Translations under genes and position numbers: made by a program | Notes under the pieces: model-generated | Told to the model about the DNA's origin: nothing | The model's input: only the letters and a program-made list of their open reading frames with translations | Database searches by the model: none | DNA from: Salinisphaeraceae bacterium | GTDB taxonomy: Bacteria; Pseudomonadota; Gammaproteobacteria; Nevskiales; Salinisphaeraceae | Length of the DNA: 64,000 nucleotides | Assembly (NCBI GenBank): GCA_002683405.1 | Contig: NYTH01000050.1 | Coordinates: forward strand, 1-64,000 | Reading direction: 5' to 3' | Shown here: in pieces, positions 6,873 through 16,107 of the stretch | How positions within the stretch are numbered: position 1 is the first letter of the stretch | How the letters are laid out: each line of letters opens with the position of its first letter

Positions 6873-8378
6873 CTAGCGGGAACCGGCGAAAACGGCTGGC
6901 CGGCGCTGGCGCCAGGGATGCTCGCTCTCGAGCTGGGCGGCCAGGCGGAACAGCGTGGCTTCGTCGCCGTGCCGCGCCGTGAACAGGCTGCCCACCGGCA
7001 GGCCTTCGGTACTCATGTCCAGCGGCAGCGACAGGGAGGGCTGGCCGGTGACGTTCATGGGCATGGTCATGCCGGAGTAGTCGAAGATGCGCTCGCTGTT
7101 GGCCAGCACCCGGCTGCGGTTGATCGCCAGCCGCCCCAGCGGCAGATGCGCCAGCAGCTTCAGCTGCAGGCTTTCGGCGGCGTCCGGTGCGAGGCCGCCG
7201 ATCTTTTCGGGCGGACGAACCACCGTGCTGCAGACGAACACGTCGTACTGCGCCAGCGCGCGGCACCAGTCCTGCGCGAATCGCTGCATCCACCAGTAGG
7301 CCTGCAGGGCCAGCCGCGACGGAATGGCATCGCCAATGCGCTTGAGCGCCCAGGTGCGCGGCTCGAAGTCGGCCGGCGAGAGCTTGCGGCCGCCGTCTTT
7401 CTCTGCCTTGTCCAGCGTGGCCGCCAGATCGCTGGCCACGAGCAGCGAATAGCAGTAGATGAATTCCTCGCGGTCCAGCGGCGGCGTGAATTCTTCAACA
7501 TGGTGTCCCAGTGCTTCCAGTCGGTGGGCGTTGGCTTCCGCGGCCTGACGGCAGTCGGGATGCAGTACGCGCCCCAGCAGCGGGCTGGTGGAATAGGCAA
7601 TACGCAGGGCGCCCGGCTCGCGGCCCACTTCGTCCGCGAACGGTCGCTCGGGCGCGGCGGGCGCGAACAGGGCGCCCGGCAGGCTGCCGGCCGTGGCATC
7701 CAGCATGCGGGCGCTGTCGCGCACGGTGTGGGTCAGCACGTGCTCGGCCACGAAGCCCCACCAGCCTTCATGCAGATCCGGCCCCACCGGATTGCGCCCG
7801 CGGGTGGGTTTCAGGCCTACCAGATTGCAGGCCGACGCCGGGGTGCGGATGGAGCCGCCGCCGTCGCCGGCGCTGGCAATATGCACCATGCCGCTGGCCA
7901 CGGCCGCCGCCGAGCCGCCGCTGGAGCCGTTGGGCGTGTGATCGATGTTCCAGGGGTTGCGGGTGGGGCCGGTCAGTTCGGGTTCGGTAATGGGAATGGC
8001 GCCGAATTCGGGCGTGGCGGTCTTGCCGCAGATGACGGCGCCGGCCTGCTTGAACCGCTGCACCAGGGCGCTGTCGCGCTGGGGCACGAAATCGCGGAAG
8101 TAGCGAGAGCCGCTCATCAGCGGCACGCCGGCATAGTCGGCCAGCAGGTCCTTGAGCAGGAACGGCACGCCCCTGAACGGGCCATCGGGCAGCCCCGCGT
8201 CGAGCTGACCGCGGGCCTCGGCCGGCATGGGGCGAATCACGGCGTTGAGGTCGCCGTTGACCCGGTCGATTCGCGTCAGCGTTTCGTCGAGCAGCTCGGC
8301 CGGGCTGACGTCGCCGGCGGTAACCAGTTCGGCCAGGCCGGTGGCGTCGTAATCGTCATATTCCCTGAATCCCGTCAT
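6873..8378 (-). CDS. Amidase (amidase-signature family)
   Basis: 501 residues starting at [10 protein letters not shown] (ATG 8378-8376), 23 bases inside the end of the upstream gene. The Ser-cisSer-Lys triad of the family can be placed: Lys76 (FLLKDLL), Ser152 in [13 protein letters not shown], and Ser176 in [10 protein letters not shown], with the usual 24-residue spacing between the serines. It hydrolyses an amide, possibly a linear amide or oligomer linkage. It is not GatA, because no gatB or gatC adjoins and it lies in a catabolic block. Confidence 0.8.
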   Translation of the reverse strand: MTGFREYDDYDATGLAELVTAGDVSPAELLDETLTRIDRVNGDLNAVIRPMPAEARGQLDAGLPDGPFRGVPFLLKDLLADYAGVPLMSGSRYFRDFVPQRDSALVQRFKQAGAVICGKTATPEFGAIPITEPELTGPTRNPWNIDHTPNGSSGGSAAAVASGMVHIASAGDGGGSIRTPASACNLVGLKPTRGRNPVGPDLHEGWWGFVAEHVLTHTVRDSARMLDATAGSLPGALFAPAAPERPFADEVGREPGALRIAYSTSPLLGRVLHPDCRQAAEANAHRLEALGHHVEEFTPPLDREEFIYCYSLLVASDLAATLDKAEKDGGRKLSPADFEPRTWALKRIGDAIPSRLALQAYWWMQRFAQDWCRALAQYDVFVCSTVVRPPEKIGGLAPDAAESLQLKLLAHLPLGRLAINRSRVLANSERIFDYSGMTMPMNVTGQPSLSLPLDMSTEGLPVGSLFTARHGDEATLFRLAAQLESEHPWRQRRPAVFAGSR

Positions 8379-9558
8379 CGGTGCGAATGTCCAGCAGTTG
8401 TTCCACGCGTTCGACCGCAGCCGGCACCTCGCAATACGCCAGGTAGCGGCCGAAGAACGCCTCGGGTGAAAGCGCGGACTCTGGCACATGTACGCCGCTG
8501 CCCGCCACTTCGCCCGCGGCTACCATGTCGAGCGCGACAGCCAGTGAGGCCGCGGCCATGTCGGCGGTGTCACCGGCGGGCAGGGCGTGCAGCGATACGG
8601 CCGCCGTGGCGGCCCGGCCCTTGCGTTTGCCCAGCGCCACGGCGAACCAGTCGGGCAGCGCGTGGTGTTGGCCATCGCGGCGAAACAGCAGCTTGAGCGC
8701 GGCGCCGGTGCCCGGGCCGGGCAGCGGCTGGCCCGCCAGCAGCCTGGCCGCCTGCGCTGCGTCCAGGTTCCCGGCGTCGACCCGGGCGATGAGCTTTTTC
8801 AGACCGTGGTAATCGCGCGGCGCAAGCGCCATGAGGTTGGAGGCGTCCGCCAGCGCAGGGAAATGTCGACCCAGCGTGACGGCCTCCGGATGCCCGCAGC
8901 GGAAAAGCGTGTGGCGACCCTGTCCGGGGTAGGTCAGTTCGATGGCTTCCAGCGGTTCAAGCAGTTCGCGCCGCCCGTGGCGGTAGGCCGACACCTCCCC
9001 GCTGAGCTGGGTAATCCAGTGCTCCTGCCGGGCCGATAACGAGGCCTCCGGCCCGAAAAGCACGCGGCCCCTTGCGCCGGCCAGGTTGGAAGCGGTGTGG
9101 AGTTGTTCCACGGAGTCGAGCTGTGCGTGGGCCACCACTGCGAGCAGGTTGGTCAGGCCGGGGCTGACGCCCATGCCGATCAGGGCCAGCGTGCCGGCGT
9201 CGCGGGCCTGCTTGTTGCGCACCAGCAGGCCCAGCGTCGGCTCGGGGTCGTCGCAGGCGTCCAGATAATGCACGCCGGCCTCGATGGCCTCGTTGAGCAC
9301 CGCCAGGCCAAAGCGGAAGTAGGGGCCGGTGGCGTTGATGACGAGATCGACCTCCGCCAGCGCGGACTGCATGGCGGGGTGGTCCAGTACATCCAGCGCG
9401 CGGGCGGAAGCCGGACTGTCGAGGTCATCGACAACCGCGCGGGCCGCGTCGGCGTCGAGGTCGCTGACCACCAGGTGGCTGACCGACGACAGGCCGCAGA
9501 CCCGCCGGGCCACCGCCCGGCCCAGCCGGCCCGCAGCGCCGGCGATCAGAACGCGCAT
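8356..9558 (-). CDS. Saccharopine dehydrogenase-like NAD(P)-binding oxidoreductase
   Basis: 400 residues. The N-terminus MRVLIAGAAGRLGRAVARR is a Rossmann dinucleotide-binding loop of the GxxGxxG type, followed by an acidic residue after strand 2 (VVSDLD). INATGPYFRFG and HYLDACDD are typical of the saccharopine dehydrogenase/reductase-like family. Substrate unknown. Its 3' end overlaps the amidase start by 23 bases and its start lies 27 bases after the prpB stop, so the four genes downstream are probably one transcript with it. Confidence 0.7.
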   Translation of the reverse strand: MRVLIAGAAGRLGRAVARRVCGLSSVSHLVVSDLDADAARAVVDDLDSPASARALDVLDHPAMQSALAEVDLVINATGPYFRFGLAVLNEAIEAGVHYLDACDDPEPTLGLLVRNKQARDAGTLALIGMGVSPGLTNLLAVVAHAQLDSVEQLHTASNLAGARGRVLFGPEASLSARQEHWITQLSGEVSAYRHGRRELLEPLEAIELTYPGQGRHTLFRCGHPEAVTLGRHFPALADASNLMALAPRDYHGLKKLIARVDAGNLDAAQAARLLAGQPLPGPGTGAALKLLFRRDGQHHALPDWFAVALGKRKGRAATAAVSLHALPAGDTADMAAASLAVALDMVAAGEVAGSGVHVPESALSPEAFFGRYLAYCEVPAAVERVEQLLDIRTDDGIQGI

Positions 9559-9585
9559 GGGGCTCGGCTGGCGAGCGAGCCGGCG

Positions 9586-10449
9586 TTACTGATCGCCGAA
9601 CAGCGCGTCGAGCTTCTGCTCGTATTCGTGGTAGCCCAGGTGTTCATAAAGATCCATGCGGGTCTGCATCTGGTCGACCACGTTGGCCTGGGTGCCGTCG
9701 CGGCGAATGGCCTCGTAGACCTGCAGCGAGGCCAGCGCGGCCGCGCGCGAGGCGGACAGCGGATAAAGCACCATCCGCACGCCCTGGCTGGCGAGCTGTT
9801 CGGTGGTGTACAGGTCGGTGGCGCCGAACTCGGTAATGTTGGCCAGCACCGGTACGCCCAGGTGGGTAAAGCGCTTGTACATTTCCAGATCGGTCATGGC
9901 TTCGGCGAAGATATAGTCGGCGCCGGCTTCCACGCAGGCGGCAGCGCGTTCTACGGCGGCGTCCAGTCCCTCTACGGCCAGCGCGTCCGTGCGCGCCATG
10001 ATGAGCATTTCGTCGCGGGCGTCCACGGCGGCCTTCACCCGGTCCACCATTTCGCCCTGCGACACGATGGCCTTGCCGGGCCGGTGGCCGCAACGCTTGG
10101 CCGCCACCTGATCCTCGATATGCACGCAGGCCGCGCCGGCCTTTTCCATTTCGCGCACGGAGCGGGCGATGTTGAAGGCGCTGCCCCAGCCGGTGTCGAT
10201 GTCCACCAGCAGCGGCACGGTGGTCGCGGCCGTGATGCGGCGCACGTCCTCGAGCACATCATTCATGCTGGTCATGCCCAGATCGGGCAGGCCATAGGAA
10301 TGATTCGCCACGCCGCCGCCGGACAGGTAGATGGCCTTGAAGCCGCTGTGCTCGGCGAGCATGGCCGCGTAGGCGTTGATGGCGCCGACAATCTGCAGAG
10401 GCGTTTCGGCGCCCAGGGCGGATTTGAAGCGTTGTGCGGCGGTGCTCAT
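9586..10449 (-). CDS. prpB: 2-methylisocitrate lyase (PEP mutase/isocitrate lyase superfamily)
   Basis: 287 residues from the ATG at 10449; a long upstream extension in the same frame is not coding. The active-site signature KRCGHRPGK (118-126), the DIDTGWGS loop (83-90) and VHIEDQ (109-114) are those of PrpB, which splits 2-methylisocitrate into pyruvate and succinate in the methylcitrate cycle. There is no prpC, prpD or acnD beside it, which is unusual. It heads a block of hydrolases, so a related carbon-carbon lyase of similar fold cannot be ruled out. Confidence 0.75.
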   Translation of the reverse strand: MSTAAQRFKSALGAETPLQIVGAINAYAAMLAEHSGFKAIYLSGGGVANHSYGLPDLGMTSMNDVLEDVRRITAATTVPLLVDIDTGWGSAFNIARSVREMEKAGAACVHIEDQVAAKRCGHRPGKAIVSQGEMVDRVKAAVDARDEMLIMARTDALAVEGLDAAVERAAACVEAGADYIFAEAMTDLEMYKRFTHLGVPVLANITEFGATDLYTTEQLASQGVRMVLYPLSASRAAALASLQVYEAIRRDGTQANVVDQMQTRMDLYEHLGYHEYEQKLDALFGDQ

Positions 10450-10527
10450 GGTCGATTCCTTGTGCAGATGAGAGGTCCGGACGGCTGCGGTGCCGGGCAA
10501 TTCTACAGTCTCGCCTGCCGCGGGCAT

Positions 10528-10562
10528 AAAAAAGCCCCACTTTGGCATAGCCAAAGCAGGGC
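10528..10562 (-). terminator. Rho-independent terminator after aldehyde dehydrogenase gene
   Basis: On the minus strand a 12-base stem (GCCCTGCTTTGG pairing with CCAAAGTGGGGC, one mismatch) with a short loop is followed by TTTTTT. It lies 19 bases past the stop of the aldehyde dehydrogenase gene and separates it from prpB. Confidence 0.85.
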
Positions 10563-10580
10563 GATGCAGCGCGAGTGCGA

Positions 10581-12026
10581 CTACACGAAGTACTTCATGG
10601 TCAGCTTGATCAGCTTGCGCGTGAAGTCGTTGTAGGGCGGATGGAACAGCTGGCTCTGGGCAAACTTGTCCTCCACCACGGCGCGTTCGTGGGAGAACTC
10701 CTTGAAGCCGTAGGCGCCATGCGCCGCGCCGATACCGCTGTTGTTCACGCCGCCAAAGGGCAGGTTGCCGTGCAGGTACTGCATCATGGCGGTGTTGATG
10801 CACGAGCCGCCCGCCGTCGTGTTGTTCAGCAGGGTTTCGATATTGTCGCGATCCTTGCTGAAGATGTAGAGCGCCAGCGGCTTCTCGCGGCTGTTGATGT
10901 CGTCGATCACGGCCTGCGTGTCGGTATAGGTGAGAATCGGCATGAGCGGGCCGAAGATTTCTTCCTGCATGATGCGCATCTCGCCGCTCACGCCGGTTAC
11001 GAGCGTGGGCGACAGGAAATCCTGGCTTTCATCGTGCAGGCCACCGGCGGCCACCTGGGCGCCTTGCTGCTGCGCATCGTCCAGAATGCCCTTGAGGCGC
11101 GCATAGTGCTTGGCGTTGACGATGCGGCAGTAGTCGGGGTTGTCGCCGATCTTCGTCAGCTCGCCGAACATCTGCTCCAGCGCGCTCTTGACCTCGTCAA
11201 CGAACGTGTCGCGTACGTCCTCGTGCACGTAGATGTGGTCGGGCGCAATACAGGTCTGGCCGTTGTTGGCGAACTTGCCCCAGGCGATGTTGCGCGCCGC
11301 CTTCTTGACGTTGGCGGACTTGTCCACGATGACCGGCGACTTGCCACCCAGTTCAAGCGTGACCGACGTCAGATTCTTGGCCGCTGCATCCATGACGATG
11401 CGGCCCACCGCCGGCGAGCCGGTGAAGAAGATATGGTCCCAGGGCTGGGCGAGCAGCAGCTGAGTTTCCTCCACGGCGCCCTGCACGGTGGTGACGTCCT
11501 GCTCGTCGAACACCTCGGCGGTGATCTCCTGGATGATCTGCGCGCAGTGCGGCGTCATTTCGGAGGGCTTGAGTACCGCCGTGTTGCCGGCCGCGATGGC
11601 CGATGCCAGGGGGCAGAACGTGAGGTTCAGCGGGTAGTTCCACGGCGAGATGATCAGCGAGGTGCCCTTGGGCTCGTAGCGCACGTAGGACGACGTGCCG
11701 AGCATCATCAGCGTGGGCCTGACCTTCTTGTTCTTCATCCACTTCTTCACGTGGCGGATGGCGTCGTTGATTTCCATCACCACGGGCAGGATTTCGGTCA
11801 GGTCGACTTCGGCCGGGTGCTTGCGGAAATCGTTCGCGCAGGCCTTGTAGATATCCTCGGTGCGGTCAAGCACGGCCTGCTTCAGGCGCTTGAGCTTCTC
11901 GATGCGCTCGGCGGCGGTGCTGCGGCGAAGCGTCAGGGCATGTGCCTTCTGCTTTTCGAAAATGCGCCGAATTTCGGGCTCTAGATTGCCCTTGGCGCTG
12001 GAGATGTCGGTTACTGCGGTACTCAT
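10581..12026 (-). CDS. Aldehyde dehydrogenase (fatty/coniferyl aldehyde type)
   Basis: 481 residues. Catalytic Cys259 lies in [12 protein letters not shown] and the general base Glu225 in LELGGKSP. The NAD loop FTGSPAVG (201-208) and the PWNYP motif (128-132) are intact. The size and C-terminal PPYNDFTRK segment fit the class 3-like branch that includes fatty aldehyde and coniferyl aldehyde dehydrogenases. Beside alkB it should oxidise the fatty aldehyde formed from the alkanol to a fatty acid. No alcohol dehydrogenase is in the window. Confidence 0.85.
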   Translation of the reverse strand: MSTAVTDISSAKGNLEPEIRRIFEKQKAHALTLRRSTAAERIEKLKRLKQAVLDRTEDIYKACANDFRKHPAEVDLTEILPVVMEINDAIRHVKKWMKNKKVRPTLMMLGTSSYVRYEPKGTSLIISPWNYPLNLTFCPLASAIAAGNTAVLKPSEMTPHCAQIIQEITAEVFDEQDVTTVQGAVEETQLLLAQPWDHIFFTGSPAVGRIVMDAAAKNLTSVTLELGGKSPVIVDKSANVKKAARNIAWGKFANNGQTCIAPDHIYVHEDVRDTFVDEVKSALEQMFGELTKIGDNPDYCRIVNAKHYARLKGILDDAQQQGAQVAAGGLHDESQDFLSPTLVTGVSGEMRIMQEEIFGPLMPILTYTDTQAVIDDINSREKPLALYIFSKDRDNIETLLNNTTAGGSCINTAMMQYLHGNLPFGGVNNSGIGAAHGAYGFKEFSHERAVVEDKFAQSQLFHPPYNDFTRKLIKLTMKYFV

Positions 12027-12117
12027 GTTGTCTGACTCCTCGTGCGGCGAGTCTTCAGTGGCGCCGCTGCCTTCTCGTTGTGGCCGGTGGATTCACCGGC
12101 AGAATTGAAGTTTTGTC

Positions 12118-12130
12118 CCGTATCAAACGG
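12118..12130. promoter_or_regulatory. Possible second regulator site before aldehyde dehydrogenase
   Basis: CCGT and ACGG arms (12118-12121 and 12127-12130) lie about 90 bases upstream of the aldehyde dehydrogenase start, followed on the plus strand by TTTTATAC. This resembles the right half of the site inside the alkB promoter (CGGTTAATTTATAC). A weak match, suggestive only. Confidence 0.25.
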
Positions 12131-12199
12131 TTTTATACACCATTCAGCCTGGAACATCAGATGGCGACCGGCCCCCGACCCTCGTCGGGCCTGGCGGTG

Positions 12200-12859
12200 T
12201 CAGGCGGCGCGGGAGCGCTCGGTGGCCAGCGATACTGCCTTTTCGGCCATTTCCTGTCGCCGCGCGTGCGCCCGGAAAAACGTATGCGCCAGCATGGCAA
12301 TCAAGCGCTGGCTGGAGTCCGGCGTGCTGCGCCCGAGCGGCAGCACAATGGCCTCCAGCGTGGCGATGACGGCGTTGGCCATTTCGCCCACGGGGATTTC
12401 GAACTGCATTTCGCCGGCGTCGATGGCGTCCTGCAGACACTGGGTCAGGTATCGGGCCGAGGCCGCTTCGAACTCGGCCTGTACCTGCCGGGCTTCGGAC
12501 ACGTCGGCCGTTGACGGCTGCAGCCAGTAACCCGCTACACCATCGCGCACGCGCTGATCGGCCACCAGCTCGCCAACACCGCTGAACAGGGCCAGCAGGC
12601 GTGGCATGGGCGATTCGATACGGCACATGGGGGCGAAGATGTGTTCATCGAACAGGTTGCCCAGCTCGCGCATGCAGTCCGTGTAGATGGCTTCCTTGCC
12701 GGCGTAGTGCCAGTACAGGGCAGCCTTCGTCACCCTGGACTCGCTGGCGACCGAATTCATGGAAACGCCGTCGAAACCGTGCCGCCCGAACAGCCGGAAG
12801 GCGGCCTGCCGCACGTCCTGCAGCGTGTTGCCTTGCTGGTTTGCCGGTTTTCGACCCAT
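12200..12859 (-). CDS. TetR-family transcriptional regulator, probably of alkB
   Basis: 219 residues from MGRKPANQQ (ATG 12859-12857); a GTG at 12877 would add six residues. Residues about 13-55 form the TetR DNA-binding domain, with AAFRLFGRHGFDGVSM, the helix-turn-helix near ASESRVTKAALYWHY and the usual YxHFxxK-like ending (YWHYAGKE). The C-terminal two thirds should bind an effector, plausibly a fatty acid or acyl-CoA. It is divergent from alkB across a 140-base region with a sigma-70 promoter that carries a palindrome, the expected layout for a local repressor. Confidence 0.85.
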   Translation of the reverse strand: MGRKPANQQGNTLQDVRQAAFRLFGRHGFDGVSMNSVASESRVTKAALYWHYAGKEAIYTDCMRELGNLFDEHIFAPMCRIESPMPRLLALFSGVGELVADQRVRDGVAGYWLQPSTADVSEARQVQAEFEAASARYLTQCLQDAIDAGEMQFEIPVGEMANAVIATLEAIVLPLGRSTPDSSQRLIAMLAHTFFRAHARRQEMAEKAVSLATERSRAA

Positions 12860-12903
12860 GCAGTGTGTTGTGTGCACTGAATTTTCATCAGGGTAGCACG
12901 GAA

Positions 12904-12931
12904 TTGACTTACCGTTCGGTTAATTTATACT
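12904..12931 (+). promoter_or_regulatory. alkB promoter with embedded palindromic operator
   Basis: A near-consensus sigma-70 promoter is visible: TTGACT at 12904-12909, a 16-base spacer, and TATACT at 12926-12931. The spacer contains the palindrome ACCG-TT-CGGT (12911-12920), so a bound TetR dimer would block RNA polymerase. A related half-site ACCGAACGA lies at 12968-12976. A good ribosome binding site (GGAGG, 12988-12992) precedes the alkB ATG. Confidence 0.65.
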
Positions 12932-12999
12932 GCGAAGCAAATCCCGGACGGTCTGCTCGTCGGACCGACCGAACGACCACGAATTTCGGAGGATGATTC

Positions 13000-14172
13000 A
13001 TGAGCGCAACCATGGATAACAATCGGGCGGCCGCCGCGGGCGGCAAGCGCTATCTCTGGCTGTGGGGCGCCGTCGTGGCGCTGCTGCCCGTGATCGGCGG
13101 CACGCTGGCCTGGCTGACGGGCTGGGACGCCATGTGGTTCTTCGCGCCGGTATTCCTGTACGTCATCGTGCCGGCGGCGGACTACATCGTGGGCGAAGAC
13201 AGCAGCAACCCGGACGAGTCCGCCGTGCAGGCGCTCGAGCAGGACCGCTTTTATCGCTGGTGCACCTATGCATTCATTCCCGTGCAGTATGCGGTCGTGG
13301 TGTGGGGCGCCTGGCTGGTCGGCGGCGGCACGCTCAGTTGGGTCGCGCTGATCGGGCTGACCTGGTCCATGGGCATTCTGTCCGGCGTGGCCATCAACAC
13401 GGCGCACGAGCTCGGGCACAAGAAGCCGACCATCGAAAAATGGCTGGCCCGCATTGCGCTGGCGCCCGTGGCCTATGGGCACTTCTACGTCGAGCACAAC
13501 AAGGGCCACCATCGCCGCGTGGCCACGCCGGAAGACCCGGCGTCGGCGCGGATGGGCGAGACGCTCTACCAGTTCATGCCGCGTACCGTTCTGGGTAGCC
13601 TGGCCTCGGCCTGGGAAATCGAGAAGACCCGCCTGGCGCGGCAGGGCAAATCGGTATGGCACCCGGAAAACGAGAACCTGCAGTCCTGGAGCATGACCGT
13701 GCTGCTGTTCGGTGCGCTGACCGCGGCGTTCGGCTGGGCCGTGCTGCCGTTCCTGCTGATCCAGGCAGCCATTGGCGCCTCCCTGCTGGAGACGGTGAAC
13801 TACATCGAGCATTACGGCCTGCTTCGGCACAAGACCGCAGAGGGGCGCTACGAGCGCTGCCAGCCGCGGCATTCGTGGAACAACAACCACATCGTGACCA
13901 ACGTGCTGCTCTACCACCTGCAGCGGCATTCCGATCATCACGCCCATCCCACCCGTCGCTATCAGGCGCTGCGCCACTTCGAGGAAGCGCCGCAGCTGCC
14001 GACCGGCTACGCAGGCATGATCGTGCTGGCGGCGATCCCGCCGCTGTGGTTCAGGGTGATGGATCCGAAAGTCGTCGCGCACCATGAAGGCGACCTGCGG
14101 CAGGCGCACCTGCACCCCGCCAAGGCGGATTCACTGCTCGACCGCTACACCGCGTCGGCCGCCGCGACCTGA
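13000..14172 (+). CDS. alkB: Alkane 1-monooxygenase (AlkB)
   Basis: 390 residues, an integral membrane non-haem di-iron hydroxylase that turns n-alkanes into 1-alkanols using electrons from rubredoxin. All family histidine boxes are present: HELGH (136-140), EHNKGHH (165-171), NYIEHYGL (267-274) and LQRHSDHHA (307-315). About six hydrophobic helices are spread over residues 18-40, 46-64, 92-109, 113-132 and 232-264. The length is normal. Two rubredoxin genes follow, and a TetR gene and aldehyde dehydrogenase lie on the other side. Confidence 0.95.
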   Translation: MSATMDNNRAAAAGGKRYLWLWGAVVALLPVIGGTLAWLTGWDAMWFFAPVFLYVIVPAADYIVGEDSSNPDESAVQALEQDRFYRWCTYAFIPVQYAVVVWGAWLVGGGTLSWVALIGLTWSMGILSGVAINTAHELGHKKPTIEKWLARIALAPVAYGHFYVEHNKGHHRRVATPEDPASARMGETLYQFMPRTVLGSLASAWEIEKTRLARQGKSVWHPENENLQSWSMTVLLFGALTAAFGWAVLPFLLIQAAIGASLLETVNYIEHYGLLRHKTAEGRYERCQPRHSWNNNHIVTNVLLYHLQRHSDHHAHPTRRYQALRHFEEAPQLPTGYAGMIVLAAIPPLWFRVMDPKVVAHHEGDLRQAHLHPAKADSLLDRYTASAAAT

Positions 14173-14217
14173 CGCGCTGGCCGGCTGTCCGATCGATCGC
14201 CACCACGGGAGGTTTTC

Positions 14218-14388
14218 GTGGCTCGATATCGCTGCGAGGAGTGCGGTTACGTGTATGACGAGCAGGCGGGCTGCGTATCGGAGGGTTTTCCGGCCGGCAC
14301 CCACTGGGCGGATATCCCGGATGACTGGCCCTGCCCCGATTGCGCGGTGCGCGAAAAACCGGATTTCATTCAGGTAGAATCGCGCTGA
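14218..14388 (+). CDS. rubA: Rubredoxin, AlkG1-type
   Basis: 56 residues from GTG at 14218 (GGGAGG upstream). Two iron-binding pairs are present, CEECG (6-10) and CPDC (39-42). The second pair is followed by AVREKPDF, one residue longer than in the next rubredoxin and with the extra Arg that marks AlkG1-type proteins. AlkG1 types were reported not to replace AlkG2 types as donors to AlkB, so this one may serve another role. It lies 45 bases after alkB. Confidence 0.9.
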   Translation: MARYRCEECGYVYDEQAGCVSEGFPAGTHWADIPDDWPCPDCAVREKPDFIQVESR

Positions 14389-14391
14389 CCA

Positions 14392-14431
14392 CGCGCCCCG
14401 AGCCCTGGCCGCGAGGCCATGGCGGGGCGCG
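14392..14431 (+). other. Strong hairpin between the two rubredoxin genes
   Basis: CGCGCCCCG (14392-14400) pairs exactly with CGGGGCGCG (14423-14431), and an inner TGGCC/GGCCA stem (14406-14410 and 14415-14419) closes on GCGA. There is no T-run after it, so it is more likely an mRNA-stabilising or processing hairpin than a terminator. Confidence 0.55.
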
Positions 14432-14461
14432 CAAAATCGACATGATCAACAGGAAGTATTG

Positions 14462-14629
14462 ATGAAAAAGTGGCAGTGCATCGTCTGCGGGTTTGAATAC
14501 GACGAGGCAGCGGGGATGCCGGACGAGGGCATCGAACCGGGCACGAAGTGGGACGATGTGCCCGATGACTGGACCTGTCCCGATTGCGGCGCACCCAAGG
14601 CCGACTTCGAGATGATGGAAGTCGACTAG
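14462..14629 (+). CDS. rubA: Rubredoxin, AlkG2-type
   Basis: 55 residues. CIVCG (6-10) and CPDCG (39-43) bind the single iron, and the tail [13 protein letters not shown] is typical of AlkG2-type rubredoxins, which pass electrons from rubredoxin reductase to AlkB. The family aromatic and acidic residues ([14 protein letters not shown]) are intact. No rubredoxin reductase gene is in the window. A ribosome binding site-like AGGAAG lies just before the ATG. Confidence 0.95.
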   Translation: MKKWQCIVCGFEYDEAAGMPDEGIEPGTKWDDVPDDWTCPDCGAPKADFEMMEVD

Positions 14630-14650
14630 CCTGCTCCTGATCGTGAAGAA

Positions 14651-14681
14651 GCCGCCGCAGTGATTGCGGCGGCTTTTTTTT
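14651..14681 (+). terminator. Rho-independent terminator of the alkB-rubredoxin transcript
   Basis: A perfect nine-base stem GCCGCCGCA/TGCGGCGGC with a five-base loop is followed by eight T residues. It lies 21 bases after the second rubredoxin gene. Confidence 0.9.
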
Positions 14682-14699
14682 GCCCGGGTGAGCCGTGCG

Positions 14700-14840
14700 C
14701 TAGCTGTTTTCTTCGGCTTCCTCGGATATTTCCTCGCCGGCGGCTTCGATGTCTTCGCCGGCACCCTGGATGGTGTTGCAGCCGCTCAGGCCGAAGACGG
14801 CCGCGTAGGACAGAGCCATGAACAAGGCCATTCTTCGCAT
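14700..14840 (-). CDS. Entericidin-like small lipoprotein
   Basis: 46 residues with a basic start, a hydrophobic stretch and the lipobox LSGC (18-21). The mature part NTIQGAGEDIEAAGEEISEE is the acidic, Gly-containing pattern of the entericidin A/B family. A GGAGTATGTG leader gives a ribosome binding site. These are small membrane-anchored lipoproteins linked in E. coli to stationary-phase lysis control; the role here is not established. Confidence 0.8.
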   Translation of the reverse strand: MRRMALFMALSYAAVFGLSGCNTIQGAGEDIEAAGEEISEEAEENS

Positions 14841-14925
14841 CACATACTCCTTTGAAATCGGTTGATGAGACCGGAAGCGCGATGACCGGCTCCGGCGCGA
14901 TAACGCTAGCATGTGCCCTGCGGCA

Positions 14926-16095
14926 TCAAACTCCGTAATTCTTCGGGCCTGCCGGCCCGGTCTGCCCTGCACAGATGCGTCGGGCCGCCAGCCGGGCGCC
15001 GGCGATATTGGGTGCAGCCGGGCCCACCACCAGTTCGGCCAGCCGGCCGGTCACGTAGAGTCCCGGCCGCCAGGCCAGCTGCGCATCGGGCAGCGGCGTG
15101 CCGCGCGCATCGACCGGCATCGACAGCGTCTTCGCAGCCTGCGCCAGCCAGGGCTGCAGGGGCGGTGAAGCCTCGAAACCCGTGGCCAGAACCACCGCGT
15201 CGCTGCGCACGGCGGCGTCCGTGTCGGTATGCAGCAGGCCGTCTTGCCAGCCGTTCACCCGAGCCTGTATGCGACGGAGGCGGCCGTCCTGGGCGGCGCG
15301 CTGCAGCGCCTCGGCCATGATAGGCGGCAGGCTGCCCGGCGCCCGGGCCGTGTCGATAACGGCGCGACGCGACTGCGCGTCGGGCAGGGCCTGAAAGTTC
15401 TCCAGGCAGCGCCGGCCCAGAAAACAGGGGTCGGAATCGAAATCCGACAGCGGCGCGGGCGGGCCAATCAGCGTGACCGGCCGATCCGGGCGGGCGAGAC
15501 TCAGCGCCAACTGCGCGCCGCTCAGGCCGGTGCCCACCACGGCCGGGCAACGGGCGTTGGCCACGGCCTGACGCCGGAAGTTCTCTGCCAGCACGTGCTG
15601 TACGCCGGGCCCGGCCCAGTGCGGCACCGCGGGCGCGCCGGGCCCGGTCGCCAGCACGACGCGGTTGGCCTCGACCGTGCCGGCCTCGCTCGAACTGCGG
15701 CGCCAGTGCAGCGCGTAGCCGTTGCCGCTGGCTTGCAGGTCGGTGGCCCGCCCCTGGATGTAGCGGCATGCCGAGAGCGTGCCGACAACGTGTAGCGCGT
15801 GCCGGTTGAACAGGTCCAGCGCCGGTCGGCGATAGCGGCCGGCCAGCCTGGCCCGGTCGACCTGACCGGCAAAGCGAAGCAGCGAGTGGGCGGGCACATC
15901 CAGATGATGCGCGGCCGGCGAGCGCAGGGTCTGCATGCCCACCTGCGTGCACTGCCCAAGCCAGCGTGTCAGGGGCGTTTCGTGCTCGTCGAGCAGGGCG
16001 ATATTGGCCGGGTCAACGCCGGCCCGCTCGATCAGCGACCGGGCCACATGCACGCCGTGCAGGCCGGCGCCCACAATCAGCCAGGGGATCGCCAT
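14926..16095 (-). CDS. FAD/NAD(P)-binding flavoprotein
   Basis: 389 residues. PWLIVGAGLHGVHVARSL (4-21) is an N-terminal FAD-binding GxGxxG loop; a second GTGLSGAQ motif lies near the middle, and ATGF (in VVLATGFEASPP) is the conserved strand of class B flavin monooxygenase and lysine N6-hydroxylase-like proteins. It probably uses FAD plus NADPH. The substrate cannot be told. It lies 12 bases downstream of sixA on the same strand. Confidence 0.65.
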   Translation of the reverse strand: MAIPWLIVGAGLHGVHVARSLIERAGVDPANIALLDEHETPLTRWLGQCTQVGMQTLRSPAAHHLDVPAHSLLRFAGQVDRARLAGRYRRPALDLFNRHALHVVGTLSACRYIQGRATDLQASGNGYALHWRRSSSEAGTVEANRVVLATGPGAPAVPHWAGPGVQHVLAENFRRQAVANARCPAVVGTGLSGAQLALSLARPDRPVTLIGPPAPLSDFDSDPCFLGRRCLENFQALPDAQSRRAVIDTARAPGSLPPIMAEALQRAAQDGRLRRIQARVNGWQDGLLHTDTDAAVRSDAVVLATGFEASPPLQPWLAQAAKTLSMPVDARGTPLPDAQLAWRPGLYVTGRLAELVVGPAAPNIAGARLAARRICAGQTGPAGPKNYGV

Positions 16096-16107
16096 CCGAA
16101 TCCGGCG

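Noticed and set aside
6699-8696. A 665-codon open frame on the plus strand
   Set aside because: It lies antisense to the amidase and alpha/beta hydrolase genes, which have clear active-site motifs. Its protein is Arg/Gln/Gly/Ala-rich with no domain; it arises from high GC.
9097-11984. Two long plus-strand open frames (9097-10635 and 10575-11984)
   Set aside because: Antisense to prpB and the aldehyde dehydrogenase gene; no recognisable domain and poor starts.
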